A model generated the notes under the pieces. That model searched no databases. It was not told the origin of the DNA and saw only the letters and a list, made by a program, of their open reading frames with translations. Of a DNA stretch of 64,000 bases, positions 53,863-64,000 are shown piece by piece. Position numbers and translations under genes: made by a program. Every line of letters starts with the position of its first letter. The stretch's first letter is position 1. Source of the DNA: a bacterium. GTDB taxonomy: Bacteria > UBA10199 > JAIBAG01. The stretch is from contig JAIBAG010000008.1 of the NCBI GenBank assembly GCA_019695305.1, forward strand, positions 32,659 through 96,658. Reading direction: 5' to 3'.

Positions 53863-54581
53863 ATTGTAGTGGGGCTTGTGCCACAGCAGCCACCAATATA
53901 AGCGGCACCATTTTCAATATAATAGTTCATTTCTGCTACAAACTGATCATCCGACATGGCCGGCAACCCTGTATTGGGTTTAACAATTAATTCTACCTCT
54001 GTATTTTTAAAACTACTAAACATGTCTTTTACCGATGCAGGCCCGTCACTGCAATTAAAACCCACATGTGTGAGCTTAAAATCCTGAATCAGTTTTTTGA
54101 TTTCATCCGAGCTAATCAGCCAACCCTTTTGAGTTTTTGAAAAGAGTATCATGAGAGGGATATTTGTATGGGGGTAAGATTCAAGGGCGAGTCTTGCTTC
54201 TGCAGCTGTGATAAAAGTTTCCAGAATAATAAAATCCGGAGCGCGTTTGATGTGGCATGTATATTGCTGTTGATAGGATTTTTTTCGTTGATCCTCTGTT
54301 CCTGTAAAGAGTGGAGCGATAGAGGCACCAATAGAGGCCTTTGGGAGGAGCTGATAAGCTTTTGTGATAAGGGGTTCTAAATCGTCGTCTACCGTTAACC
54401 CAAACGTATTCGTTAGCAGCATCTGGCTACCGGCTTTTAAATAATCACGATGGATTTGGGCAACAAGATCAGGATGTGTGAGATTAATTTTACAAGAGGC
54501 ACCCTCAAGCTTGATACCACGCCGGATGAGCTCGGTGCCTATGGCGCCATCCATTAAAATGGGTTTAGCCAACTTTTGCAT
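53814..54581 (-). CDS. Homocysteine S-methyltransferase-family protein (short)
   Basis: 255 residues. BHMT/MetH-type methyltransferase barrel: DGAIGTEL at the start, the zinc Cys in FNCSDG and the GGCCGT pair near the end. Slightly shorter than the usual ~300. It lies after metG with a 17-nt overlap, so it is part of the same operon. The methyl donor (betaine, S-methylmethionine or other) cannot be told. Confidence 0.85.
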   Translation of the reverse strand: MQKLAKPILMDGAIGTELIRRGIKLEGASCKINLTHPDLVAQIHRDYLKAGSQMLLTNTFGLTVDDDLEPLITKAYQLLPKASIGASIAPLFTGTEDQRKKSYQQQYTCHIKRAPDFIILETFITAAEARLALESYPHTNIPLMILFSKTQKGWLISSDEIKKLIQDFKLTHVGFNCSDGPASVKDMFSSFKNTEVELIVKPNTGLPAMSDDQFVAEMNYYIENGAAYIGGCCGTSPTTIHSLKATVTQPTSRGA

Positions 54582-56490
54582 TAGAACCTATAGGGGCTTC
54601 GGGAGTTACTAACACTAACTTGTCACCGTCTTTTGCAGCCAGCAGCATCCCAAAGCTTTCAATCCCCTTTATTTTGGCAGGCTTTAAATTGGCCACAATT
54701 ACAATAAGTTTTCCAACGAGAGATTCAGCCGTATAATGTTGCGCAATGCCCGAAATCATCTGGCGTGTTTCACTTCCCAATTCTACCTGCAGCTTTAATA
54801 ATTTATCGGTTCCTTCCACTTTTTCGGCGCTCAGTACTTTGGCAACACGTAAATCTACTTTGCCAAAGTCTTTAATATCAATCACACCCTCAAGAGTTTC
54901 TTCTTTTTTAGGTGCCGGAGCGGGAGTGGGTGCTGTTTTTTCTTCCATAATAATCCTCGGGAATAAGTTTAACTTTTGTTCTTTGATACTGTGTGCCTGA
55001 TTTAAGGGGCTCTTTTTTAAATCGGCAAAAGCCATGGCCGATAATTTTTTAAAATTATCAAAGCCGTATGCAGTCCATATTTTTTCAATGGATGTGGGAA
55101 TAAACGGGTAACATAACAAACATACTTGATAGAGACCGTGTACAACTTCTGTCAGTACATTCGACAAGATATCAGTTTTCTTTTCTTTAGCGAGTGTCCA
55201 TGGGGCTTGTTTATCAATGTATTGATCAATCGAGGTGATATAGGCCCAGATTTTTTCTAAAGCCAAATGACTTTGAACATCGCCACCTTCCATGGGATTT
55301 AACAGTTTGGAAACTTCTCCGATCACTTTATCAATACTCCTAATCTCGGAGGCGCTTGTTGAAAGAGGCGCAAGCTTACCGTCTTGATATTTCCAAATCA
55401 TCCCCAAAATTCGGGCAGCTAAATTTCCCAAGCCATTCGCTAAATCTGCATTGTAGCGTTCAATAAATCCATCCCAGGTAAAATCGGCATCGTCACCAAA
55501 GCTGGAATTTCTCATTAATGTGTACCGGAGAGCGTCACTGCCAAAGTCTGGATACTTAGCGAGGATATCGAGTGGCGTGACCACGTTGCCCAGCGACTTA
55601 CTCATTTTTTCGCCTTTTAAATACACAAAACCATGGCCAAAAACATGTTTGGGGAGAGGTAAGCCGGCGGACATCAGCATGGCCGGCCAGATGATGCAGT
55701 GAAAGCGTGTGATATCTTTGCCTACGATGTGAGTTACGTTCTGCCAGTAGGGATTTTTTTCTAATTCGTTTAAATTTTTAACGTCTAAGAGCGAAATATA
55801 ATTAATGAGTGCATCAAACCATACATAAAAAACATGTTTTTGGTTTAAAGGAACGGGAATGCCCCAGGTAAAGGTGCTGCGTGAAATACTAAAATCTTCT
55901 AATCCGCCCTTAATAAAATTAACCACTTCATTTTTACGTTTGGCGGGTAAGATAAAATTAGGGTTTTTTTCGATATGGGCCAGTAACTGATCAGTATATT
56001 TTTTAAGTTTAAAAAAGTAATTTTTTTCTTTAAGCCATTTTGGTTTTTTTTGGTGATTTTTACAGAGGCCATTTTCTAAATCTTTTTCGGTATAAAAAGC
56101 CTCACACGATTCGCAGTACCAGCCTTCGTAGTCGCGTTCTTCAATATCCCCTTTTTTTACAACACGATCAAAAAACTCATACACAACTTTTTCGTGGCGG
56201 GGATCGCTTGTCTGGATAAAATTATCGTAGCTGATATTGAGTTTTTTCCAAATATCTTCAAACTGCGGGCGCATGCCGTCGCAATAGGCTTTGGGCGAAA
56301 GGTTTTTCCCTTCTGCGGCTTTTTGCACATTGGCACTGTGTTCATCGTTACCCATCTGAAACAAAACGTTTTGGCCCAGAAGTTTGTTCCAGCGTACCAA
56401 AATATCGGTGCCAATTTTTTCGTAGGCCGTGCCAATATGTGGCAGGCTGTTGACGTAATCGATTGCGGTTGTATAAAAAAGTGTACTCAT
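54565..56490 (-). CDS. metG: Methionyl-tRNA synthetase with C-terminal tRNA-binding domain
   Basis: 641 residues. HIGH-type HIGTAYEKI near 17-25, a zinc knuckle (CESC ... CKNH) and KMSKSLGN. The C-terminal ~105 residues are the Trbp111/EMAP-like tRNA-binding domain (DFGKVDLRVAKV ... GIESFGMLLAA). A Pro/Ala-rich linker (PTPAPAPKKEE) joins them. Its start overlaps the holB stop by 4 nt. Confidence 0.96.
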   Translation of the reverse strand: MSTLFYTTAIDYVNSLPHIGTAYEKIGTDILVRWNKLLGQNVLFQMGNDEHSANVQKAAEGKNLSPKAYCDGMRPQFEDIWKKLNISYDNFIQTSDPRHEKVVYEFFDRVVKKGDIEERDYEGWYCESCEAFYTEKDLENGLCKNHQKKPKWLKEKNYFFKLKKYTDQLLAHIEKNPNFILPAKRKNEVVNFIKGGLEDFSISRSTFTWGIPVPLNQKHVFYVWFDALINYISLLDVKNLNELEKNPYWQNVTHIVGKDITRFHCIIWPAMLMSAGLPLPKHVFGHGFVYLKGEKMSKSLGNVVTPLDILAKYPDFGSDALRYTLMRNSSFGDDADFTWDGFIERYNADLANGLGNLAARILGMIWKYQDGKLAPLSTSASEIRSIDKVIGEVSKLLNPMEGGDVQSHLALEKIWAYITSIDQYIDKQAPWTLAKEKKTDILSNVLTEVVHGLYQVCLLCYPFIPTSIEKIWTAYGFDNFKKLSAMAFADLKKSPLNQAHSIKEQKLNLFPRIIMEEKTAPTPAPAPKKEETLEGVIDIKDFGKVDLRVAKVLSAEKVEGTDKLLKLQVELGSETRQMISGIAQHYTAESLVGKLIVIVANLKPAKIKGIESFGMLLAAKDGDKLVLVTPEAPIGSNAKVG

Positions 56491-57422
56491 GAGCTTAATC
56501 CCAAAAACAAATTTTCCAAGGCTAAAGCCTTATTCACGTTTCGCTTCATATCTTTTTGGGTTTTTTCAATCAATTCTATTTTTTGCATGAAGTTTGTGTC
56601 GCCGCTACTTACCATTTTTGTAAAAAAGTTTTTCTTTAAAAACTGGAGCCCATCGGCAGGATCATAGTCGGCTTTTACCCATTCATCCACTTTTTGCTTA
56701 ATATGAGTAAAGCTGGCTTTTCCTTGTGTCAGAGTTTTGCAGTCATCCAAAAAGGCATTCAGTTCATCCGAATAGAGTTTTAGAGCATAACCGGGAGAGC
56801 CCTCAGCTATTTCCAAAACATGTTTTAAACCAATGCTATCGGCTTCCACCTGTGTTTTAAGCCACTCTAGCGTGGTTTCAAAGGGAGGTGGATTAAAATG
56901 TAATTTGCGGCAACGCGAGCGTATGGTGGGGAGAACGCTAAAGAGTTGAGACGCTACCAAAATAAAATAAGTATTGGCAGGTGGTTCTTCCAAAGTTTTT
57001 AAAAGGGCATTGCCAGCTTGGGTGGTCATTTCGTTAATATTATTAATCACCACAATTTTGGCTTTGGCCTCCAGCGGAGCCATGGAAATGCGTTTTTGAA
57101 GGGAGCGCACATGATCAATTTTTACTGTTTCATTCTCGCCATCTAAAAAGAAAAAATCGGGATGTTGATTGGAGGATACTTTTAAGCAAGCAGCACAAGT
57201 GCCGCAGGGCAATTGGCTTTTAGGTTCGGTATCGCCAAAGAGAGAGACTGTATCTTGCGGGTTTTGGATTTTTTCACAAAATGAATAAGCCACAAAAGTG
57301 CGGGCTACCAGTTGTTTGCCAATACCACTTGGCCCATAAAATAAGTAGGCTTGGGCCAAGCTTTGATTTTGGGCTTCGTGTATCAGTTGCTGCCAATTAT
57401 GTTCGTGACCAAAAAACTTCAT
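56487..57422 (-). CDS. holB: DNA polymerase III delta-prime subunit (clamp loader)
   Basis: 311 residues, AAA+ clamp-loader type. P-loop GPSGIGKQ, a zinc-binding LPCGTCAACLK loop, and IRSRCRKL (the SRC arginine region). Linked to tmk as in many bacteria, with 4-nt overlaps at both ends (tmk-holB-metG). Confidence 0.9.
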   Translation of the reverse strand: MKFFGHEHNWQQLIHEAQNQSLAQAYLFYGPSGIGKQLVARTFVAYSFCEKIQNPQDTVSLFGDTEPKSQLPCGTCAACLKVSSNQHPDFFFLDGENETVKIDHVRSLQKRISMAPLEAKAKIVVINNINEMTTQAGNALLKTLEEPPANTYFILVASQLFSVLPTIRSRCRKLHFNPPPFETTLEWLKTQVEADSIGLKHVLEIAEGSPGYALKLYSDELNAFLDDCKTLTQGKASFTHIKQKVDEWVKADYDPADGLQFLKKNFFTKMVSSGDTNFMQKIELIEKTQKDMKRNVNKALALENLFLGLSS

Positions 57423-58057
57423 GCCAGTAACGCCTCTATTTTTTGTATCACCATCTGATGAATGGTTTCTTTACTTCCGGAGGCATCAATAATTTCAAAT
57501 CGGTGTGGCTCATTTTTGGCTAAGGCTAAGTAACCAGCCTGAACTTTTTTATGAAACTCCAGTTTTTCGTTTTCAAAACGGCCTTCATCGGTAGTGGCCT
57601 GTGCATTGCGATCGAGCGCCCGCTTTAATCCTATAGCCGGGTCTAAATTAAACAAAAAAGTTTTATGCGGAGTTAACCCCTGGGTGGCCATCTTATTTAA
57701 GTTATCAATCAGCTTTAAATCGAGCCCTCGGCCATAGCCTTGGTAGGCCAGGGTAGCATCGGTAAAACGATCGCACAGAACAATCTGGTGATTGAGAAGG
57801 GATGGTTGAATGAGTTCCTCCACATGCTGAGCTCGTGATGCCGTGTAGAGGAGAAGTTCGGTTAAGGGTTTAATTTCCTTGTTTTTAGAATCGAGCAAAA
57901 TACTGCGGATAGCGTTTGCTGTGGGGGTGCCTCCCGGTTCGCGTGTGAGTTTTACAGATACCCCTTTTGATTTTAAATATTGTTCTAACAGGGCTATTTG
58001 CGTGCTTTTGCCACAGCCTTCGGTACCTTCAAATGTAATAAAAAGTGAAGAGGGCAT
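57419..58057 (-). CDS. tmk: Thymidylate kinase
   Basis: 212 residues from ATG 58057 (MPSSLFITFEGTEGCGKST); an upstream start at 58093 would add 12 residues with no family match. P-loop GTEGCGKS, DRFTDATLAYQG, and the LID region near ALDRNAQAT. Phosphorylates dTMP. First gene of tmk-holB-metG-methyltransferase. Confidence 0.94.
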   Translation of the reverse strand: MPSSLFITFEGTEGCGKSTQIALLEQYLKSKGVSVKLTREPGGTPTANAIRSILLDSKNKEIKPLTELLLYTASRAQHVEELIQPSLLNHQIVLCDRFTDATLAYQGYGRGLDLKLIDNLNKMATQGLTPHKTFLFNLDPAIGLKRALDRNAQATTDEGRFENEKLEFHKKVQAGYLALAKNEPHRFEIIDASGSKETIHQMVIQKIEALLA

Positions 58058-58096
58058 TTCTAGGTATATAGGGGCAAGAAGGGGAAAATACAAATA

Positions 58097-58128
58097 AAAA
58101 AGCCCCTCCCGTGAGGGAGGGGCTTTTT
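58097..58128 (-). terminator. Porin gene terminator
   Basis: A 14-bp perfect stem (58097-58110/58115-58128) with A/T ends on both sides. It follows the porin stop at 58151 on the minus strand and stands before tmk. Confidence 0.88.
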
Positions 58129-58150
58129 ATAAAACAGTCTAATTTATAAA

Positions 58151-59329
58151 TTAGAAAGTATAGGCAAATTGAGCCAAGAGCGACTGAGCATCAGAGTTAG
58201 CCTGAGCTTTAGCAGCTTTTACCCAATCATAACGGTATTCTAATTTCATTTTAGCACCGTCAGCAATTTGGTAACCTACACCCAAAGTACCTGATAAAGA
58301 GGTACCTTCGAAACCGGTTGTTCCACCAAGACCGGTGTAAGCGCCACCAGTGGTAGAAGCAGGGTCAGTAATACCGATGGGATCCATTTCCCAAATGTAG
58401 CCAACACGGCCAGTGATATCCCAAACATCGCTAGCTTTGTAGTTCAAAGCAGCTAAGCCGGCAATCGCAGTACGTTTGTTGCCACCAGCTACGCCAGTGT
58501 CAGACGAACGGTATACACCTTCAGCAGCAACGCTGATGGTATCGGAAGCAGCCCACATGAAATCTACGTCGCCGTAGAAATCAAAATCGCTGTTGCCAGC
58601 GGTTTCAGGACCAAAACCACCGGAAATACCTAAGGTAGATTCGCGACCTTCTTCACCCCAGTTAAAGCCCAAGCGTACAAGGGCAGAAGGGATGCGGCTA
58701 TCGCCAAAACCAGCAGCGTTTAAGTTGTTAACAACGCCAACGTGCAAGTCTACTAAATCGCTGAAAGCGTAGTAGATTTTAGCACCGGTAACGCTGGTAG
58801 GGGTCATATAGCGATAAGGAGCAGCATACGAGATGAGCCAGTTATCGCGGCTATCAACCGATTCAACACCAACAGGGGCATTGAATTTACCGAACAAGAA
58901 TTCGATACCATTGCCAGCAGCGATGTTGGCGGTAACATAAGCTTGTTCTACGTTTACAACGTCACCACCAGCTCCTGTGCCATTGGTGTTAGCCAAGTCA
59001 CGGAAGTCGAGGTCGGCGCGAAGGCGGATGTTTTCGCCAAAGCTTTTTTGAAGATCAACTTCTACTTGGTTTACAACCATGCGGAAGTGATCGCCGTTGC
59101 TGGTGTTACCAATGGCAGCGCCATTGTCGTAATCAGCAAGGCCACCGATAGAACCAGTGGTTCCAGCGGCGTCTTTATCGTCGTGCTGCCAGCCACCAAC
59201 TATGTCAACGGCGCCGGAAATTTCCAGGCCTTCGCTAGCGGGAGCAGGAGCAGGTGTGCCATTGGCACGTGCGCTTGTGGAAGCCATAACCATGGCGGCC
59301 AACAAGCCTGTGTATATGAGTTTCTTCAT
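58151..59329 (-). CDS. Outer-membrane porin (BBP2/OmpL-like beta-barrel)
   Basis: 392 residues with a signal peptide ending ARA-N and a short Pro/Ala spacer. Alternating amphipathic strands fill the rest, ending in an aromatic residue (AQFAYTF), the usual BAM signal. The FGKFNAPVGVESVDSRDNW piece resembles the BBP2 family. It has a strong sigma70 promoter about 160 nt upstream, a long leader and its own terminator, as expected for an abundant porin. Confidence 0.85.
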   Translation of the reverse strand: MKKLIYTGLLAAMVMASTSARANGTPAPAPASEGLEISGAVDIVGGWQHDDKDAAGTTGSIGGLADYDNGAAIGNTSNGDHFRMVVNQVEVDLQKSFGENIRLRADLDFRDLANTNGTGAGGDVVNVEQAYVTANIAAGNGIEFLFGKFNAPVGVESVDSRDNWLISYAAPYRYMTPTSVTGAKIYYAFSDLVDLHVGVVNNLNAAGFGDSRIPSALVRLGFNWGEEGRESTLGISGGFGPETAGNSDFDFYGDVDFMWAASDTISVAAEGVYRSSDTGVAGGNKRTAIAGLAALNYKASDVWDITGRVGYIWEMDPIGITDPASTTGGAYTGLGGTTGFEGTSLSGTLGVGYQIADGAKMKLEYRYDWVKAAKAQANSDAQSLLAQFAYTF

Positions 59330-59487
59330 GTTGTTTTTCTCCTTTTAATTAGGTTCATACAGTCCATCAAAATAGACAAAAAGGGTATAAAACCCCCTTT
59401 GGCTTCCTTTGATATTTCATTTTCATACATTACGTATTCACTCGGGCTTGTGGCCAAAGTGTGGATGAACGGACTGTATTGCAGGCG

Positions 59488-59516
59488 AGTGTAAAGACAT
59501 TAACGCTCGATGTCAA
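59488..59516 (-). promoter_or_regulatory. Strong sigma70 promoter of the porin gene
   Basis: On the minus strand TTGACA (59511-59516), a 17-bp spacer, and TACACT (59488-59493). The transcript would carry a ~150-nt leader. Its 5' end contains ATACAGTCC-type sequence (59471-59479) complementary to a stretch next to the ribosome site (59357-59365), so a long-range pairing is possible. AAAAGGAG precedes the ATG. Confidence 0.7.
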
Positions 59517-59561
59517 GAAACGAATTGGGTTTAATTACATATTAAATTGTATTCAATTAAG

Positions 59562-59660
59562 TATAATTATATGTCAATTATATGTCGTTTTTGGGGGTTC
59601 ACCCCTATACGCCGAATGACAGAATGCGTCAAGGTTTATGATGACGCAATGCGTATAGGG
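59562..59660 (+). promoter_or_regulatory. Putative promoter and nested hairpin leader of the receiver gene
   Basis: TATAAT at 59562-59567 without a good -35. Downstream, an outer 10-bp inverted repeat (59603-59612/59651-59660) encloses a 7-bp one (59625-59631/59642-59648). The hairpin would sit in the 5' leader, about 45 nt before the ATG. With the porin promoter this accounts for the 59330-59705 gap. Confidence 0.4.
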
Positions 59661-59705
59661 TTAGCTATTGTCGTCTTTCTTTTGTTGGAGTATGGTGTGT
59701 TCCTC

Positions 59706-60083
59706 ATGAATACATCCCCTATCCTTATAGTAGATGACGATCCGCAAGTTCACAAAATGCTGGGGGCTGTGTTAACGCCAAAGCAATATTCTATTTTATC
59801 GGCTGGTGATGCCCAGGAAGCGTGGGGTATTCTAAAAACCAAAGCGCCCCGTTTAGTACTTCTGGATATCATGATGCCTGGTATGAGTGGTATTGAGCTG
59901 TGCAAAATGATCCGCGAAGACCAAGATTTAAAAGATACCTTAGTCCTCATGATTTCGGCCAAAGATAGCCAAACCGATCGCTTGGCTGGTTTGCAATATG
60001 GGGCCGATGATTACGTGACCAAGCCTTTTCATGTTTCTACCCTTGTTAACAAAATAGAGCATATGCTCTCCAAAGTAGCCTAA
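59706..60083 (+). CDS. Receiver-only response regulator (CheY-like)
   Basis: 125 residues from ATG 59706; longer forms run into the hairpin leader. Acidic pair at the N-terminus (VDDDP), phospho-acceptor D54 (LDIMMPG), an ISAKD switch region and a DDYVTKPF lysine. No output domain. Possible partner of an orphan or hybrid kinase; none is adjacent. It is followed 22 nt later by the MAPEG gene. Confidence 0.88.
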   Translation: MNTSPILIVDDDPQVHKMLGAVLTPKQYSILSAGDAQEAWGILKTKAPRLVLLDIMMPGMSGIELCKMIREDQDLKDTLVLMISAKDSQTDRLAGLQYGADDYVTKPFHVSTLVNKIEHMLSKVA

Positions 60084-60105
60084 CTCACTTTTTAAAAGGA
60101 AAATT

Positions 60106-60549
60106 ATGGAAACCCTTGCTGTTACTAAAGCCGAACTTTGTTTTTTATCCACTATTTTTGCGATGTTTGTACTGGCTAACGTGGTGTTGTTTCGGTTGGC
60201 TTTTGCCCGCGATAGAGGGGTTAAAGCAAAACAAGTATCTATGGACTACTATAAGTTATTTAATCAGGGAGACGAAACTGAAGGTGCCATTAAAGCCAAG
60301 CGTAATTTGGCCAATTTATTTGAAATGCCTGTTTTCTTTTATGCGGCCGTTATTGTTATTTTTATCACTCATCGTTTAGACCCCTTATTTCACGGGTTAG
60401 CTTGGGCTTATGTAGGGTTGCGCGTGGTGCATACACTTATTCATCTTACCTTTAATCATGTGATGTTACGTTTTGCGGCTTTTTTAACGAGTAATATTAT
60501 TTTAATAGTGATGTGGATTAGGTGGTATCTTACAATTCTTAATTCTTAA
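60106..60549 (+). CDS. MAPEG-family membrane protein
   Basis: 147 residues with four membrane helices and the family [15 protein letters not shown] segment, then [13 protein letters not shown]. Bacterial MAPEG proteins relate to glutathione S-transferases of the membrane but their substrates are mostly unknown. AAAGGA precedes the ATG. Its 3' end overlaps the convergent ABC permease by 11 nt. Confidence 0.8.
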   Translation: METLAVTKAELCFLSTIFAMFVLANVVLFRLAFARDRGVKAKQVSMDYYKLFNQGDETEGAIKAKRNLANLFEMPVFFYAAVIVIFITHRLDPLFHGLAWAYVGLRVVHTLIHLTFNHVMLRFAAFLTSNIILIVMWIRWYLTILNS

Positions 60550-61300
60550 GCCGATATCCAGTTTTAAAAAGACGGGCAATAATGGCTAGGCACGAAATCA
60601 TAAACACGGCAATCATCATGAGACTGTGTTCTACACCCACATCCGATGTTTCGTAAAAACTCCATCTAAAACCACTAATCAAATACACCACAGGGTTTAA
60701 GAGTGAAATTTTTTGCCACAAGGGGGGGAGCATGTTGATGGAATAAAAACTGCCGCCTAAAAAGGTAAGGGGCGTAATCACAAGTAGAGGAATAATTTGT
60801 AATTTTTCAAAACCATCGGCCCATATACCAATAATAAAACCAAATAAACTAAAGGTGACGCACGTTAAAATAAGAAAAGTAGCCATCCAAAAGGGATGTT
60901 TAATTTCAATAGGCACAAAGAGGCTTGATGTAATGAGAATAATACTGCCAATAATGAGCGATTTAGATGCTGCGGCTCCCACATAACCTAAAACAATTTC
61001 TACTACCGAAATAGGAGCTGAAAGGACTTCGTAAATAGTTCCCGAGAAACGAGGAAAATAAATACCAAAGGAGGCGTTAGAAATGCTTTGGCTTAAAACA
61101 GCCAGCATAATTAAACCAGGCACAATAAAGCTGCCGTATTTAACGCCATCTATTTCACTCATGCGGCTGCCAATGGCCGAACCAAACACCACAAAATAAA
61201 GGGAGGTAGACATCACCGGCGAGGCAATGCTTTGCCCAATGGTGCGCCACATGCGTGACATTTCAAATTTATAGATAGATTGTACGGCTCTATAGTTCAT
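60539..61300 (-). CDS. ABC-2 type transporter permease
   Basis: 253 residues with six membrane helices and the ABC-2 end pattern ([16 protein letters not shown] ... [13 protein letters not shown]). Its start overlaps the ATPase stop by 4 nt. A DrrB/NodJ-like exporter of a lipid-like or polyketide/drug substrate is likely, but unproven. Confidence 0.88.
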   Translation of the reverse strand: MNYRAVQSIYKFEMSRMWRTIGQSIASPVMSTSLYFVVFGSAIGSRMSEIDGVKYGSFIVPGLIMLAVLSQSISNASFGIYFPRFSGTIYEVLSAPISVVEIVLGYVGAAASKSLIIGSIILITSSLFVPIEIKHPFWMATFLILTCVTFSLFGFIIGIWADGFEKLQIIPLLVITPLTFLGGSFYSINMLPPLWQKISLLNPVVYLISGFRWSFYETSDVGVEHSLMMIAVFMISCLAIIARLFKTGYRLKN

Positions 61301-62217
61301 CTTTTTACTAATTGCACAAAAATATCTTCCAGCGAACTTTGGCTGGTATTGATATCTTTGTATTTTACCGTGGTGTCTCCCAATTTATTCAGTAGGGTGG
61401 CAATGCCATTGTCTTCTTTGCTGGAATCGTAGGTGTAAATGAGTTGCATCTTATTTTTGGAGAGCTCTAGCTTATAGTCTTTCAGTAACTCAGGAATAAT
61501 ATCAAGCGGCTCTTGCAAATCGAGTGTTAATTGTTTGGTGCCCAGTTTTTTAATGAGCTTGTGTTTGTCTTCCACTAATACCAATTCCCCTTTATTGATA
61601 ATGCCAATGCGGTCGGCCATTTCTTCGGCCTCGTCTATGTAATGCGTTGTTAAAATTACAGTTACACCCGATTCGCGCAAAATACGTACCTGTTTCCACA
61701 TGTCGTTACGCAATTCTACATCTACACCCGCAGTAGGCTCGTCTAAAAATAAAATCTTGGGTTCGTGCGAAAGCGCTTTGGCAATCATCATGCGGCGTTT
61801 CATCCCGCCCGATAATGTCATTACACGGTTATCTTTTTTATCCCATAGAGATAATTTTTTAAGAATGTCTTCAATGTAAGCAGGGTTTTTTGGTTTTCCA
61901 AAAAGCCCGCGGCTAAAGCTTACCGTGTTCCACACGCTTTCAAAGGCATCGGTTGTTAATTCTTGCGGTACTAAACCAATAAGCGAGCGCGCGGCGCGGT
62001 AATTATTTACATTATCATGCCCGTCTACTATCACAGTCCCTTGAGTGGCCGTTACAATGCCGCAAATAATACTGATGAGTGTGGTTTTTCCGGCACCGTT
62101 AGGACCCAAAAGAGCAAAGATCTCACTTTTATGCACATCCAAATTAATATTTTTAAGCGCGTCAAATCCGCCTTTGTAGGTTTTGTTGAGATTGGTAACA
62201 GAAAGAATAGGGGCCAT
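61297..62217 (-). CDS. ABC-2 exporter ATP-binding protein
   Basis: 306 residues. Walker A GPNGAGKT, signature LSGGMKRR, Walker [13 protein letters not shown]-loop TTHYIDEAE. The C-terminal ~85 residues are the DrrA-type extension. First gene of the pair with the permease. Confidence 0.92.
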   Translation of the reverse strand: MAPILSVTNLNKTYKGGFDALKNINLDVHKSEIFALLGPNGAGKTTLISIICGIVTATQGTVIVDGHDNVNNYRAARSLIGLVPQELTTDAFESVWNTVSFSRGLFGKPKNPAYIEDILKKLSLWDKKDNRVMTLSGGMKRRMMIAKALSHEPKILFLDEPTAGVDVELRNDMWKQVRILRESGVTVILTTHYIDEAEEMADRIGIINKGELVLVEDKHKLIKKLGTKQLTLDLQEPLDIIPELLKDYKLELSKNKMQLIYTYDSSKEDNGIATLLNKLGDTTVKYKDINTSQSSLEDIFVQLVKR

Positions 62218-62256
62218 GGAGTAATGTGTATAGCGGATGCAAATGATTTTGGAAAT

Positions 62257-62289
62257 AAAAAACCCCCCGCTTGTGGCGGAGGGTTTTTT
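62257..62289 (-). terminator. groEL terminator
   Basis: A stem at 62257-62270/62276-62289 (one mismatch) with poly-A/poly-T ends lies 30 nt past the groEL stop on the minus strand. Confidence 0.8.
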
Positions 62290-62318
62290 GTAACTAAGTT
62301 GGGATGAACCCGGGGGCT

Positions 62319-63971
<1,653 letters not shown>

Positions 63972-64000
63972 TTACTCCTTCAATTGATTGTTATTAAAAC

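Overview
The window reads as chromosomal DNA from a Gram-negative bacterium of the broad deltaproteobacterial/Bdellovibrio-like type. This placement is inference, because no rRNA or tRNA gene is visible. The reasons are: many Sec signal peptides, lipoboxes, a porin and a PorV-like barrel (a double membrane); an NtrB/NtrC pair; a type III secretion SctU/FlhB gene; F-type ATPase genes split so that only atpZ-atpI-atpB-atpE sit here; many TPR proteins; and a short single histone-fold protein like the one described in Bdellovibrio. The DNA is moderately AT-rich, and both strands are densely coded with many ATGA overlaps.

Layout. 1-5.3 kb: two overlapping genes encode a helical-repeat protein with a lethal-factor-like zinc protease motif (HETGH) and a PP2C-like phosphatase. 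The PP2C conserved aspartates are divided between the two ORFs. 5.3-6.5 kb: a winged-helix/nucleotidyltransferase pair resembling a type IV toxin-antitoxin operon, with tandem palindromic operators over its promoter. 6.5-15.9 kb: ntrB-ntrC, a ThiE-like gene, secA, argJ, gloB and a P-loop kinase/dCMP deaminase fusion, with several small inverted-repeat elements between or inside them. 15.9-26.2 kb: three tandem paralogous lipoproteins (common N-terminal module, Gly-rich hinge, different C-terminal modules), a frameshifted remnant of a further C-terminal module, then a PorV-like barrel and a repeat lipoprotein. 26.2-30.3 kb: hydrolase, TPR protein and the F0 genes. 30.3-36.2 kb: a VapBC-like pair, an orphan sctU, a palindromic element, a double-FHA tail-anchored protein, a TPR protein and an RhlE-like helicase. 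36.3-46.7 kb: a large lipoprotein, a bacterial histone, mutY, an RNR-like protein lacking key catalytic residues, a hybrid sensor kinase, a nucleosidase-like protein and a lone membrane-fusion protein. 46.7-58.1 kb: a housekeeping run (rplU-rpmA, then obg-proB-proA-rsfS-rlmH-gpmI-comF) facing tmk-holB-metG-homocysteine methyltransferase. 58.1-64 kb: porin, receiver-only regulator, MAPEG protein, ABC-2 exporter and groEL.

The most interesting parts are the split PP2C/zincin locus, the lipoprotein array with its orphan C-terminal cassette, the degenerate RNR-like protein, the histone (with an H1-like Lys-rich tail on the RsfS protein in the same window) and the MITE-like palindromic elements. 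No CRISPR array, phage, complete insertion sequence, rRNA or tRNA was recognised. All family assignments come from motifs read by eye.
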